Position numbers and translations under genes: made by a program. A DNA stretch of 64,000 nucleotides from Oceanobacter sp045430275 (GTDB taxonomy: Bacteria > Pseudomonadota > Gammaproteobacteria > Pseudomonadales > Oceanobacteraceae). Where the stretch lies: assembly GCA_045430275.1 (NCBI GenBank), contig JAILXU010000011.1:1-64000 (forward strand), in the 5' to 3' direction. The notes under the pieces are model-generated. The model did no database searches and was not told the origin of the DNA. It saw only the letters and a list, made by a program, of their open reading frames with translations. Positions 9,443 to 18,402 of this stretch are shown piece by piece; the stretch's first letter is position 1; each line of letters opens with the position of its first letter.

Positions 9443-9832
9443 TTAGTTACCAGAGTCTTCTACTACTGGCTGATCAGAACCCGATGCGTCCAATTCCGGC
9501 GCATCAGAAGAAGGCGCGTATTCTTCCACAACTGGCATGTCATTTTCAAGTTTTTCTATTGCCTGTTGACTGGGAATCCCGAGGTCAACACTTTGTTCAG
9601 ACTTTTGCTTGGCATATACGCCCAATCCCAGACTGGTAACAAAGAACGCAGCAGCCAGAATTCCTGTGGATTTACTCAAAAAATTGCCCGAACCCGAACT
9701 TCCGAAAACAGTCTGGGAAGCGCCACCACCGAAAGAAGCACCGGCATCCGCCCCCTTTCCCTGCTGAAGCATGACAAAACCAATAATGGCTACTGCCAAT
9801 ACAATATGAACAACCAGTACAATTGATTCCAT
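9443..9832 (-). CDS. secG: Preprotein translocase subunit SecG
   Basis: Small inner-membrane subunit of the SecYEG channel. The 129 residues have two transmembrane segments (about 3-22 and 52-72) joined by the Gly-rich QQGKGADAGASFGGGASQ loop diagnostic of SecG. The C-terminal tail is acidic and longer than in E. coli (110 residues). It sits between tpiA (7 bases upstream) and tRNA-Leu. Confidence 0.96.
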   Translation of the reverse strand: MESIVLVVHIVLAVAIIGFVMLQQGKGADAGASFGGGASQTVFGSSGSGNFLSKSTGILAAAFFVTSLGLGVYAKQKSEQSVDLGIPSQQAIEKLENDMPVVEEYAPSSDAPELDASGSDQPVVEDSGN

Positions 9833-9839
9833 ACTTTAC

Positions 9840-10577
9840 CTACGCGTTACAAATACTAGAAAATTGACCTGCATCAAGCGATGCACCACCGACCAAAGCA
9901 CCATCAATGTCCGGCTGGGAAAACAACTCAGCGGCGTTTTCAGGTTTGACACTGCCGCCGTACAAAATCCGCATGTGACCTGCCAGCTCTGTCGAGCGTT
10001 GATTCAACAACGAACGAATAAACGCATGCATGGCTTGAGCTTGTTCTGGTGAGGCCGTTTCACCGGTTCCGATCGCCCAAACAGGTTCGTAAGCAACCAC
10101 CAGGTTCAACAACTGCTCATGGGATAACGATTCAAGAACCAGAGCCAACTGCCGGGCAACAACCTTTTCCGCATCACCTGCGTTGCGTTGTTCCAGCGTT
10201 TCACCAACACACAAAAGTACCTGCAGCTTTTGTTCAAGCGCCCGTTCAACCTTGGATAGAATCTGCTCATCCGTTTCAGCATGCAACACACGACGCTCGG
10301 AGTGACCAAGAATCACGGCACCACAGCCCAGTTCCCGCAGCATTTCGGCAGCAACTTCGCCGGTGAAAGCACCGGAGGTCGCCCCGGAACAATCCTGACC
10401 GCCCAACTGAATTGTACAATCTGACAAGGCAGCCTTGACCGATGCCAAATAAGGGAATGGCGGACATATCACCACGTCAGATGCCAAGTCCATCCCGGAT
10501 AACTCATCCACGACAGACGTAACCATGGCCAATGAGCCATTCATTTTCCAATTTCCAGCAACCAGTGTTCGACGCAT
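9840..10577 (-). CDS. tpiA: Triosephosphate isomerase
   Basis: Interconverts dihydroxyacetone phosphate and glyceraldehyde 3-phosphate. It is a 245-residue TIM barrel with substrate-binding AGNWKMN (Lys11), catalytic His92 in GHSERR, catalytic Glu in VAYEPVWAIGTG (about residue 164) and phosphate-binding YGGSVKPENA near the C-terminus. Placement between glmM and secG is the usual one in Pseudomonas-like genomes. Confidence 0.98.
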   Translation of the reverse strand: MRRTLVAGNWKMNGSLAMVTSVVDELSGMDLASDVVICPPFPYLASVKAALSDCTIQLGGQDCSGATSGAFTGEVAAEMLRELGCGAVILGHSERRVLHAETDEQILSKVERALEQKLQVLLCVGETLEQRNAGDAEKVVARQLALVLESLSHEQLLNLVVAYEPVWAIGTGETASPEQAQAMHAFIRSLLNQRSTELAGHMRILYGGSVKPENAAELFSQPDIDGALVGGASLDAGQFSSICNA

Positions 10578-10638
10578 GAGACCCCCAAAATCGAAGAGCG
10601 CAGATACTATCCAAGTTACCCACGATACACAAGAAGCC

Positions 10639-11976
10639 CTAGCTATTCAGGGCCTCTTCTACGGTAACAGCCAATTCTTTGGCCAGGGTAGCAGCCAAAC
10701 GTGGATTTTGACCTTCAACCATGACACGAACCACCGGTTCAGTTCCGGATGGACGCAATAACACTCGACCACTACCGGCCAGTTTTTCTTCCGTTGCACG
10801 TATTGCTTCACCAATCTGAGGTAACGCATCGAGATCAAAAGCACGTGAACGCTTAACGTTGATCATCACCTGAGGGGTTTTGGCGAATTGGCTTTGCCAC
10901 TCGTGCAATGTTTTTCCACTTTCAAGCAATGCCTGGAGAACCTGAAGAGAGGCAACAATGGCATCCCCCGTCGTTTGATAATCGAGGCACAACAAGTGAC
11001 CCGATGACTCACCACCGTAACGCCAGCCATTCTCATGCAATTTTTGCAATACGTAGCGGTCGCCAACATTGGCTCGTTCGAAAGGAATTTCCTGCTCAAG
11101 CAGAGCATGCTCCATACCGAAATTGGTCATCAGCGTACCAACCACGCCTCCCTGCAAACGACCCTGTTCCTTGGCATGCACTGCCATGATGTACAATAAC
11201 TGGTCGCCATCGACCAGATTGCCATGGTCATCCACCATCACAACCCGATCGCCATCGCCATCGAAAGCAATCCCCAGGTCTGCCTGCTCTTCAATCACTC
11301 GAGCTCTCAAGCCATTGGGCGAAGTTGAGCCACAACCTTCATTGATATTGAAACCATTAGGCTCATTACCAATAGTAATAACCTCAGCACCCAGTTCAGC
11401 AAAAACAGCAGGCGCAATGCGGTAAGCAGCACCATTTGAGCAATCCAATACAATTTTTAAACCGGCCAATGTAATGGAGCGCACAGTACCTTTGCAGAAT
11501 TCAATATAACGACCCGCTGCATCATTGATGCGCACCGCTTTACCAAGCGCGTCAGACTCCACACATTGCATGGGCTGATCGATATAAGCTTCAATGGCCG
11601 CTTCTGTTTCATCGGGTAATTTTTCGCCCGAGCTGGAGAAGAATTTGATGCCATTATCATAATAAGGGTTATGAGACGCGCTGATCACAATCCCGGCCTG
11701 TGCTCGAAAGGCACGAGTCAAGTAAGCGATTCCGGGAGTTGGAATAGGACCCAGCATGCTGACATTCACGCCAGCTGCAGACAAACCGGCTTCCAGAGCA
11801 GCCTCAAACATGTACCCGGAAATTCGTGTATCTTTACCAATCAATATCTGGCTTTTGCCCTGAGCAGCAAATACCTTGCCCGCTGCCCAGCCCAAACGCA
11901 TTACAAACTCTGGTGTAATTTGACGGTCACCGACCTTGCCGCGAATACCGTCTGTTCCAAAATACTTCTTTCCCAT
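10639..11976 (-). CDS. glmM: Phosphoglucosamine mutase
   Basis: Converts glucosamine 6-phosphate to glucosamine 1-phosphate for UDP-GlcNAc, peptidoglycan and LPS synthesis. It has 445 residues (the E. coli length). The phosphoserine loop is ISASHNPYYDNG with Ser101, the metal loop is FDGDGDRV (about 240), and the C-terminal phosphate-binding motif is RPSGTEPVVRVM. It starts one base after the folP stop, so the two are co-transcribed. Confidence 0.98.
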   Translation of the reverse strand: MGKKYFGTDGIRGKVGDRQITPEFVMRLGWAAGKVFAAQGKSQILIGKDTRISGYMFEAALEAGLSAAGVNVSMLGPIPTPGIAYLTRAFRAQAGIVISASHNPYYDNGIKFFSSSGEKLPDETEAAIEAYIDQPMQCVESDALGKAVRINDAAGRYIEFCKGTVRSITLAGLKIVLDCSNGAAYRIAPAVFAELGAEVITIGNEPNGFNINEGCGSTSPNGLRARVIEEQADLGIAFDGDGDRVVMVDDHGNLVDGDQLLYIMAVHAKEQGRLQGGVVGTLMTNFGMEHALLEQEIPFERANVGDRYVLQKLHENGWRYGGESSGHLLCLDYQTTGDAIVASLQVLQALLESGKTLHEWQSQFAKTPQVMINVKRSRAFDLDALPQIGEAIRATEEKLAGSGRVLLRPSGTEPVVRVMVEGQNPRLAATLAKELAVTVEEALNS

Positions 11977-11977
11977 T

Positions 11978-12811
11978 TTATCCCCCTTGCATAGCCCGCA
12001 CGACTTTAAGTGCTTCCACTGTTTCCATCACATCATGTACTCGCAAAACAGCAGCACCTTTCATGGCACAAGCAACTGCCCCTGCGACACTCCCCAAAAC
12101 TCTTTCTGCTGGCAGCGTTTGCCCACAAGCCTGACCAATCATGGTCTTCCTGGACAAACCCGCCAGAACAGGAACACCCAGTGTTTGTAATTCATCCAGA
12201 CGCTGAAGCAACTCATAGTTATGCTCATAACTTTTGCCAAACCCGAACCCGGGATCAATCAACAACTGCGTCTTATTCAATCCGGCACTTTCAGCCGCAG
12301 ACAAGCGCTTATCAAGATAATCCAAAACATCAGTAACAACATTTCGATACAGAGGGTTATTCTGCATTGATGCTGGCACACCTTTCATATGCATCAAACA
12401 CACAGGTAGGCCTGTCGCCGCTGCCGCTTCCAACGCCCCGTCTCTCTCCAAAGCACGAACATCATTCAGGAAGTGAGCACCAGCTGTGGCAGCAGCAGTC
12501 ATAACCGACGGAGTGCTGGTATCAATCGAGATACACACGTCCACGGAGCGAGCCAACGCCTCTACCACAGGAATCACCCGATCCAACTCTTCCTGCTCTG
12601 AAACAGGAGAAGCCCCTGGGCGGGTTGACTCTCCTCCAACATCCACCATGACGGCCCCTTGGCCTACCATGGTTTCAGCATGGTACAGCGCTTCATCCAC
12701 TCGCTGATAACAACCACCGTCAGAAAATGAATCTGGAGTCACATTCAGAATTCCCATGACAGCGGGATAAGAAAGATCCAACTCCCGGTTACCACACAGT
12801 AATGAGACCAC
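11978..12811 (-). CDS. folP: Dihydropteroate synthase
   Basis: Joins p-aminobenzoate to dihydropterin pyrophosphate in folate synthesis; the sulfonamide target. The 277-residue TIM barrel has MGILNVTPDSFSDGG near the N-terminus, VDVGGESTRPGA, LIDPGFGFGKS and the C-terminal VRVHDV. It is separated from ftsH by a terminator (12851-12881) and is tightly linked to glmM. Confidence 0.98.
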   Translation of the reverse strand: MVSLLCGNRELDLSYPAVMGILNVTPDSFSDGGCYQRVDEALYHAETMVGQGAVMVDVGGESTRPGASPVSEQEELDRVIPVVEALARSVDVCISIDTSTPSVMTAAATAGAHFLNDVRALERDGALEAAAATGLPVCLMHMKGVPASMQNNPLYRNVVTDVLDYLDKRLSAAESAGLNKTQLLIDPGFGFGKSYEHNYELLQRLDELQTLGVPVLAGLSRKTMIGQACGQTLPAERVLGSVAGAVACAMKGAAVLRVHDVMETVEALKVVRAMQGG

Positions 12812-12850
12812 CCGTTATACCTCTATCATTCACCATGACACGTTTAGCAC

Positions 12851-12881
12851 ACATGAAAAAAGCGGCCAAAGCCGCTTTTTT
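12851..12881 (-). terminator. Intrinsic terminator after ftsH
   Basis: Minus-strand hairpin AAAAAAGCGGC-TTTG-GCCGCTTTTTT, an 11-bp stem ending in six T, 19 bases past the ftsH stop. Confidence 0.9.
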
Positions 12882-12899
12882 ATAAAACATAAAGGCATC

Positions 12900-14837
12900 C
12901 TATCCTTTTTCTGTTACATCACTGACGGAAGATTCACCTTTATCCTCAGTCAAGTCATGTTTTTCCTGCTTCTCTTCCTTTTCAACAGACACTGTTGGTG
13001 AACCGCCTGAAGGATCAGACCAGGATTTAGGTGGACGCGGTTTCTGGCCATTCATAATGTCATTAATCTGATCCAGATCGATGGTTTCATATTCCATCAA
13101 TGCGTCTTTCATTAATTCCAGCTTATCCCGATTGTTTACCAGAATCGTAGTTGCCTGCTCATAACAGCGATCAAGCAACTCTTTCACTTCGGTATCAATC
13201 AACGAAGCAGTCTCATCCGACAAATGAGACAACTGAGAACCACCAGCACTCCCAATATATCCCTGTTGCTCTTCTTCGGTATAGAGCTGAGGTCCCAGCT
13301 TATCCGACAGCCCCCACTTGGTGACATAATTGCGAGCGTATTTGGTCGCTCTTTCAATATCGTTAGAAGCCCCGGTAGTAACACCTTCTTTTCCAAGCGT
13401 CATCTCCTCAGCAATACGTCCTCCGTAGAGAGAACAGATGTTACTTTCAATGCTGAGCTTGCTAATGGAATACCGGTCTTCTTCAGGCAGAAACATCGTC
13501 ACGCCCAATGCCCGGCCTCGTGGGATGATAGATACCTTGTACACCGGGTCGTGTTCTGGCACCAGGCGACCGACAATGGCATGACCTGCTTCATGATAAG
13601 CCGTATTGGTTTTCTCCTTATCGGACATCACCATGGTCTTGCGTTCAGCACCCATCAGAATCTTGTCTTTTGCCTTTTCAAACTCTTCCATCGTCACTTC
13701 AGTACGACCGACCCGAGCAGCAAACAAGGCAGCCTCATTGACCAGGTTAGCCAGATCAGCACCTGAGAAACCGGGTGTACCGCGTGCAATAACAGACGCA
13801 TCAATATCGTTCTTTACAGATACCTTGCGCATGTGAACGTTCAAAATCTGCTCTCTGCCACGAATATCCGGCAGGCCGACGACAACCTGACGATCAAAGC
13901 GGCCCGGGCGTAACAACGCAGGGTCCAAAACGTCCGGACGGTTCGTTGCCGCAATCACAATCACGCCATCGTTCACCTCAAAGCCATCCATTTCGACCAG
14001 CAGCTGGTTCAACGTTTGCTCACGTTCATCATTGCCACCACCAATACCAACGCCTCGGGAACGACCAACGGCATCAATTTCATCAATGAAGATAATGCAA
14101 GGCGACTGCTTCTTCGCCTGATCAAACATGTCACGCACACGCGAAGCACCGACACCCACAAACATCTCAACAAAATCAGAACCAGAAATGGAGAAGAAAG
14201 GCACTTTGGCCTCACCCGCAATGGCTTTGGCCAGCAGAGTTTTACCCGTACCTGGCTGTCCAACCATCAAAACACCCCGAGGGATTTTTCCGCCCAGGTT
14301 CTGATACTTTCCGGGGTCCCGTAAAAACTCAACCAACTCTTTGACGTCTTCTTTGGCTTCATCACAACCCGCAACATCTTCAAAGGTTGTTTTGATCTGG
14401 TCTTCACTCAGCAACTTCGCTTTGCTTTTGCCAAACGACATTGGGCCGCCGCGCCCAGAGCTTCCACCCTGCATCTGACGCATGAACAGCATAAATACAG
14501 CCAGAATGATCAGAATAGGCAAAGATGCCAGTAACAATTGCGAAAGGAAGCTTTGCTTTTCAGGCTTTTCGCCAACAACCTCAACCCGATTATTGAGCAA
14601 GGTATCCATCAGTTTGTCATCGTATGCAGGCAGAACCGTCTCAAACGGCTCTGAACTGGTTGTCATGCCGGTAATGGACTGTCCCGATATGGTTACCCGG
14701 TCAATCTGGCCATTTTCAACAGCACTGATAAATTCAGAGTAAGAGTATTCATTGCCATGCCGAACGTTCTGAAAGTTATTGAAAACCATCATTAGCACGG
14801 CAGCAATGACAGCCCACAGAACGAAATTCTTTGCCAT
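12900..14837 (-). CDS. ftsH: ATP-dependent zinc metalloprotease FtsH
   Basis: Membrane-anchored AAA+ protease degrading misassembled membrane proteins and regulators such as LpxC and sigma-32. The start was moved to MAKNF (14837), four codons into the frame, which matches the conserved FtsH N-terminus. It has two transmembrane segments (about 4-22 and 100-120) around a periplasmic domain, Walker A GQPGTGKT near residue 191, IIFIDEIDAVG, the second region of homology, and zinc motif HEAGH near 414. The C-terminal tail (last 50 residues) is charged and unconserved. Confidence 0.97.
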   Translation of the reverse strand: MAKNFVLWAVIAAVLMMVFNNFQNVRHGNEYSYSEFISAVENGQIDRVTISGQSITGMTTSSEPFETVLPAYDDKLMDTLLNNRVEVVGEKPEKQSFLSQLLLASLPILIILAVFMLFMRQMQGGSSGRGGPMSFGKSKAKLLSEDQIKTTFEDVAGCDEAKEDVKELVEFLRDPGKYQNLGGKIPRGVLMVGQPGTGKTLLAKAIAGEAKVPFFSISGSDFVEMFVGVGASRVRDMFDQAKKQSPCIIFIDEIDAVGRSRGVGIGGGNDEREQTLNQLLVEMDGFEVNDGVIVIAATNRPDVLDPALLRPGRFDRQVVVGLPDIRGREQILNVHMRKVSVKNDIDASVIARGTPGFSGADLANLVNEAALFAARVGRTEVTMEEFEKAKDKILMGAERKTMVMSDKEKTNTAYHEAGHAIVGRLVPEHDPVYKVSIIPRGRALGVTMFLPEEDRYSISKLSIESNICSLYGGRIAEEMTLGKEGVTTGASNDIERATKYARNYVTKWGLSDKLGPQLYTEEEQQGYIGSAGGSQLSHLSDETASLIDTEVKELLDRCYEQATTILVNNRDKLELMKDALMEYETIDLDQINDIMNGQKPRPPKSWSDPSGGSPTVSVEKEEKQEKHDLTEDKGESSVSDVTEKG

Positions 14838-14950
14838 GATTGGCACCACCTCTTATCAATCGGACGACATCGCGCCCTTGCATATACTTTATAAGCTTAG
14901 CAAGCGAAAGCTCATACCGCTGGCACAACCGAACCAAACGACACCGCTTC

Positions 14951-15568
14951 TTACTTTCGCCCTTTCCCTATCACGTAAACTTCCCGAGACCTCGCCCGCG
15001 ATGCCTTAGGCTTTCGAACCAGAACCTTTTTGAATTCCTGCCGAACATTGGCAATGTATTCATCAAAGCCCTCTCCCTGAAACACCTTGGCCACAAAGTG
15101 TCCACCAGCAGGAAGTATCTGAGTAGCCATATCCAATGCGAGTTCCACAAGATACATTGCACCAGGCTGGTCAATAGAGCTCATCCCACTCATATTGGGG
15201 GCCATATCGGAGATTACAAGCCCAACTTTCGAGTCACCAATCAATGCCATCAAGTCATCAAAAACCTGTTGTTCGGTAAAATCACCCTGCAGGAACTCAA
15301 CACCGCCTATTGCATCCATTGACAAAATATCAGATGCAATCACACGCCCACTGTCTCCGACCTGAGCAATGGCCACCTGAGACCAACCGCCCGGTGCCGA
15401 CCCCAGATCCACAATGGTCATCCCCGGACGAAACAACTGATCTCGCTCATCCAGCTCAAGTAGTTTGTAACTGGCACGCGAGCGATAACCGTCCTGTTGT
15501 GCTTTCTGAACATAGATATCATCGACATGCTCTTTTAACCAGGATGCACTGGTTTTCGATCTCGCCAT
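14951..15568 (-). CDS. rlmE: 23S rRNA (uridine-2'-O-) methyltransferase RlmE
   Basis: Methylates U2552 in the A-loop of 23S rRNA (RrmJ/FtsJ). The 205-residue Rossmann-type methyltransferase has SAM motif VDLGSAPGGWSQVA and the K-D-K-E catalytic set visible in SYKLLELDE, SDMAPNMSG, VAKVFQGEG and SREVYV. It lies upstream of ftsH as in E. coli (rlmE-ftsH), divergent from yhbY. Confidence 0.97.
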   Translation of the reverse strand: MARSKTSASWLKEHVDDIYVQKAQQDGYRSRASYKLLELDERDQLFRPGMTIVDLGSAPGGWSQVAIAQVGDSGRVIASDILSMDAIGGVEFLQGDFTEQQVFDDLMALIGDSKVGLVISDMAPNMSGMSSIDQPGAMYLVELALDMATQILPAGGHFVAKVFQGEGFDEYIANVRQEFKKVLVRKPKASRARSREVYVIGKGRK

Positions 15569-15572
15569 GACT

Positions 15573-15601
15573 AAGACGATCTCCCCCGCAGAGTGTATAA
15601 T
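15573..15601 (+). promoter_or_regulatory. Candidate yhbY promoter
   Basis: A perfect TATAAT at 15596-15601 lies in the short divergent region between rlmE and yhbY. The corresponding -35 (AAGACG at 15573-15578, spacing 17) is weak. Placed 70 bases before the yhbY ATG. Confidence 0.4.
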
Positions 15602-15670
15602 GTTCGGCTATTCTGCAGTAATCACTGCCAAAGGTCACCATTTCCCGCACACAGGAGCCATCTCCCTCAC

Positions 15671-15970
15671 ATGTCACTCAGCAACGAACAGAAAAAGGCC
15701 TTAAGATCCATTGGCCACAACCTGAAACCTATTGTCAGCATCGCCGGTAAAGGGCTGACGGAAGGCGTCATGGATGAGCTTGATAGAGCACTGAACGATC
15801 ATGAGCTGATCAAAATCAAGATATCGGTGGGAGATCGCAAGGTTCGAGATCAGGTACTCGATCAGCTACTCAATGCCACACAGGCCACCCTGGTTCAACA
15901 AATCGGGCACACCGCCTTACTACTCAGAAAAAACCCGAAAGCAAAACCCAAGTTGTCCAACATCCAGTAG
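15671..15970 (+). CDS. yhbY: Ribosome assembly RNA-binding protein YhbY
   Basis: A CRS1-YhbY (CRM) domain RNA-binding protein associated with pre-50S particles. The frame is open from 15593, but the ATG at 15671 gives the family-sized 99-residue protein starting MSLSNEQKKALRSIGHNL. The characteristic KPIVSIAGKGLTEGV and HELIKIK motifs are present. Transcribed divergently from rlmE, a conserved pairing. Confidence 0.94.
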   Translation: MSLSNEQKKALRSIGHNLKPIVSIAGKGLTEGVMDELDRALNDHELIKIKISVGDRKVRDQVLDQLLNATQATLVQQIGHTALLLRKNPKAKPKLSNIQ

Positions 15971-16022
15971 AAACAGAACAATACAAGCGCACTTTAATCC
16001 GACTGTGCGCCTTGTTTACTCG

Positions 16023-16379
16023 CTAACGCCGATCCAGCCAAACCCATAAAAATCCCAGAGCAGCAACCGAGTGCACCAACATCATTTGCAACTTCCACCA
16101 GGGCATAAAGCCAAAATAGAGCACTGAAAGAATCAGCATGGCCACAACCAGTTGCAGAGAGCGATCTTTCCAGCCAGCAGTCCTCTGAAGGTACATCAAA
16201 CTCACACTCAACCCCGCCCAGACAACACCTCCCCCCATAATCCAGTGGATGACTTCCAGCCCATGCAATGGGAAAAACCCCAGATGCCCGAGAACCGGGC
16301 GAACGATATAAGCGCCAGACCAGACACTGCCCAGCCAAATGATACGAATCAGACCAACGTAAAAATCAGACACATCCAC
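16023..16379 (-). CDS. Small membrane protein, probably DUF4149-like
   Basis: A 118-residue protein with four hydrophobic segments (about 8-28, 42-62, 73-90, 97-115). The first segment, IIWLGSVWSGAYIVRPVL, has the Trp/Gly pattern I associate with the DUF4149 family. That family is often encoded beside yhbY and greA in Pseudomonas relatives, and the position here fits. No function is known. It is convergent with yhbY and divergent from the KASIII gene. Confidence 0.6.
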   Translation of the reverse strand: MDVSDFYVGLIRIIWLGSVWSGAYIVRPVLGHLGFFPLHGLEVIHWIMGGGVVWAGLSVSLMYLQRTAGWKDRSLQLVVAMLILSVLYFGFMPWWKLQMMLVHSVAALGFLWVWLDRR

Positions 16380-16408
16380 TCCATGACATTCAGCTTATGG
16401 GGGAGACT

Positions 16409-16437
16409 TTGACATTTTTTACAATGAGATCAAAATA
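16409..16437 (+). promoter_or_regulatory. Candidate promoter of the KASIII gene
   Basis: TTGACA (16409-16414), 17-base spacer, AAAATA (16432-16437), about 70 bases upstream of the ATG. The -35 is consensus; the -10 matches 4 of 6. Confidence 0.45.
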
Positions 16438-16507
16438 TGAGGAAATATTATAGTGAAAATCAGGCACATAACGTGCCCAGCCTCTGACCCACCCAGGTAA
16501 TACTCAG

Positions 16508-17617
16508 ATGACAGACGTCGCAATAACAGGCTCAGGCCTTTTTATTCCGCCACACAGCATCAGCAACGACGAGCTGGTTGATGCTTACAATCGATACGTG
16601 AACAATCACAACGAACAGTATCAGGCTGACATTGAAGCAGGCACCAAGGAAGCATTACCAACCTCCAGTTCAGACTTCATCACCAAAGCATCTGGAATAA
16701 AGCAACGCTATGTGATGTACAAAGCAGGAATGCTTGACCCCGACCGTATGAAACCCATTATTCCCCTGAAGGAAGAACCTGAACTCGTTTCAATGGGCAT
16801 GGCAGCCGCAGAAGAAGCACTCAAAGAAGCCCACCTAAACGCTTGTGACATTGACCTTCTGATCGTCGCCACCACCAATCATCAGCGTCCATATCCATCC
16901 ATTGCAGTTGAAATCCAGCATAAACTGGGTTGTTCAGGCTATGCCTATGACATGGGTATTGCCTGCTCATCTGCCACCTTCGGCCTGATTGCAGCATCCA
17001 ATGCCATCAAAGCAGGCACTGCCATCAACGCTCTGGTCGTTAATCCTGAGTTTGCATCACCACAAGTCAACCTGACTTCCCGAGATAGCCACTTCATCTT
17101 TGGTGATGTTGCCACCGCTGTCGTTCTTCAGTCTGACAAGGCCGCCACTCCCGGAAATGGCTTTCGAATTCTCGACACCCAACAAGAAACTCGCTATTCC
17201 GACAATATACGCTGCCTTGGCAACTACACCGACCACTGTCAGGACAGCCTTGACCCTGACCGCCCATTCTTCCATCAGGAAGGGCGAAAGGTCTTTAAAG
17301 AACTACTCCCGATGGTCACTAATTTTATCGAACGACAATTATCCAACAACCAGTTGGCTGCCCATGACCTGAAACGCTACTGGCTACATCAGGCCAATCT
17401 CAGCATGAACCAGTTTGCCGGAAAAAAACTGCTGGGCCACGTTCCATCTCAAGATGAAGCCCCCATTGTCCTGGATGAATTTGCCAACACCGCATCTTCA
17501 GGATCTATCATTGCTTTTTATCGCCATCACGCTGATTTTCTACCCGGTGATAAAGGGTTGATTTGCTCTTTTGGTGCAGGCTATTCCATTGGCAGTCTGT
17601 TAGTCGAGAAACGCTAG
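16508..17617 (+). CDS. Beta-ketoacyl-ACP synthase III, long form
   Basis: Thiolase-fold condensing enzyme that joins an acyl-CoA to malonyl-ACP. The catalytic triad is complete: Cys153 (IACSSATFG), His294 (LHQANLSMNQ) and Asn327 (FANTASSGS). At 369 residues it is longer than housekeeping FabH (about 317), with an insertion near residues 30-80. It resembles the Pseudomonas FabH-type enzymes that accept octanoyl-CoA from beta-oxidation (PA3286 group, from memory), so priming with medium-chain CoA is a reasonable inference. It precedes fabA rather than lying in a plsX-fabH-fabD cluster. Confidence 0.88.
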   Translation: MTDVAITGSGLFIPPHSISNDELVDAYNRYVNNHNEQYQADIEAGTKEALPTSSSDFITKASGIKQRYVMYKAGMLDPDRMKPIIPLKEEPELVSMGMAAAEEALKEAHLNACDIDLLIVATTNHQRPYPSIAVEIQHKLGCSGYAYDMGIACSSATFGLIAASNAIKAGTAINALVVNPEFASPQVNLTSRDSHFIFGDVATAVVLQSDKAATPGNGFRILDTQQETRYSDNIRCLGNYTDHCQDSLDPDRPFFHQEGRKVFKELLPMVTNFIERQLSNNQLAAHDLKRYWLHQANLSMNQFAGKKLLGHVPSQDEAPIVLDEFANTASSGSIIAFYRHHADFLPGDKGLICSFGAGYSIGSLLVEKR

Positions 17618-17771
17618 GGCTTGCTCCAACGTTAGTCGAGATCAAGCTTGAGGGCATTTATTATTTCCATTCCTTCAACTAAGCTTCACTGGCTAACACG
17701 GCACCGATATGCCATGGTGAGCAATTCAAACGGAATCATCCATCATTGATATGGATTGAACATCAATTTCA

Positions 17772-17809
17772 AAAATCTGCAATATGACACATTCATATCT
17801 GCAGATTTT
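17772..17809 (+). promoter_or_regulatory. Long inverted repeat upstream of fabA
   Basis: AAAATCTGCA (17772-17781) pairs perfectly with TGCAGATTTT (17800-17809). Inside it ATATGA (17782-17787) pairs with TCATAT (17793-17798) around a CACAT loop, giving a 16-bp stem with one bulged base. It ends 32 bases before the fabA ATG and overlaps the -10 of a candidate promoter (TTGAAC at 17756, spacing 17-18). It could be an operator, an mRNA leader structure or a leaky terminator of the upstream gene. Confidence 0.6.
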
Positions 17810-17841
17810 AAGACCGATTTAAAAATAATGAGGACGCGTGC

Positions 17842-18357
17842 ATGACTCGCCAAAATTCCTACAATCGTGATGAACTACTGGCCTGTGGACACGGACAGTT
17901 ATTTGGTGAGGGAAATGCCCGCCTTCCACTGCCTAATATGCTGATGATGGATCGCATCAGCCTGATCAGCAACGAAGGTGGTAATTACGGCAAAGGAGAG
18001 ATCATCGCCGAGCTGGATATCGATCCAGAGCTGTGGTTCTTCGATTGCCACTTTGAAACTGACCCCGTAATGCCAGGCTGCCTTGGTCTGGATGCCATGT
18101 GGCAACTGGTTGGTTTCTACCTGGGCTGGCGCGGCAACCCTGGCCGAGGCCGAGCTCTGGGGTGTGGTGAAGTCAAATTCCGTGGCCAGGTTCTTCCAAA
18201 AGCCAAAAAAGTGACCTATAAAATCAGCATCAAACGGGTCATGGAACAGCGTCTGGTGATGGGAATCGCTGACGCAAGCATGGAAGTGGATGGACGCGAA
18301 ATTTATACCGCCAAAGACCTGAGAGTCGGCCTGTTCACTTCAACTGACGACTTCTGA
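17842..18357 (+). CDS. fabA: 3-hydroxydecanoyl-ACP dehydratase/isomerase
   Basis: Dehydrates 3-hydroxydecanoyl-ACP and isomerises trans-2- to cis-3-decenoyl-ACP, the entry to anaerobic-type unsaturated fatty acid synthesis. The hot-dog-fold protein has 171 residues. Catalytic His70 (DCHFETDPVMPG) and Asp84 (LGLDAMWQL) fall at the same numbers as in E. coli. It has a good GAGGA ribosome binding site. Its usual partner fabB is not adjacent; a long-form KASIII lies upstream instead. Confidence 0.97.
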   Translation: MTRQNSYNRDELLACGHGQLFGEGNARLPLPNMLMMDRISLISNEGGNYGKGEIIAELDIDPELWFFDCHFETDPVMPGCLGLDAMWQLVGFYLGWRGNPGRGRALGCGEVKFRGQVLPKAKKVTYKISIKRVMEQRLVMGIADASMEVDGREIYTAKDLRVGLFTSTDDF

Positions 18358-18368
18358 TTCTTCAGCCA

Positions 18369-18402
18369 AGCAGTCACGATCAAAATAGCGATCGCGACTG
18401 CT
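18369..18402. terminator. Hairpin between convergent fabA and the 218-residue gene
   Basis: AGCAGTC...GACTGCT with an inner CGATC/GATCG stem around loop AAAATAGC; it overlaps the 3' end of the minus-strand gene. There is no T-run on either side, so terminator function is uncertain. Confidence 0.35.
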
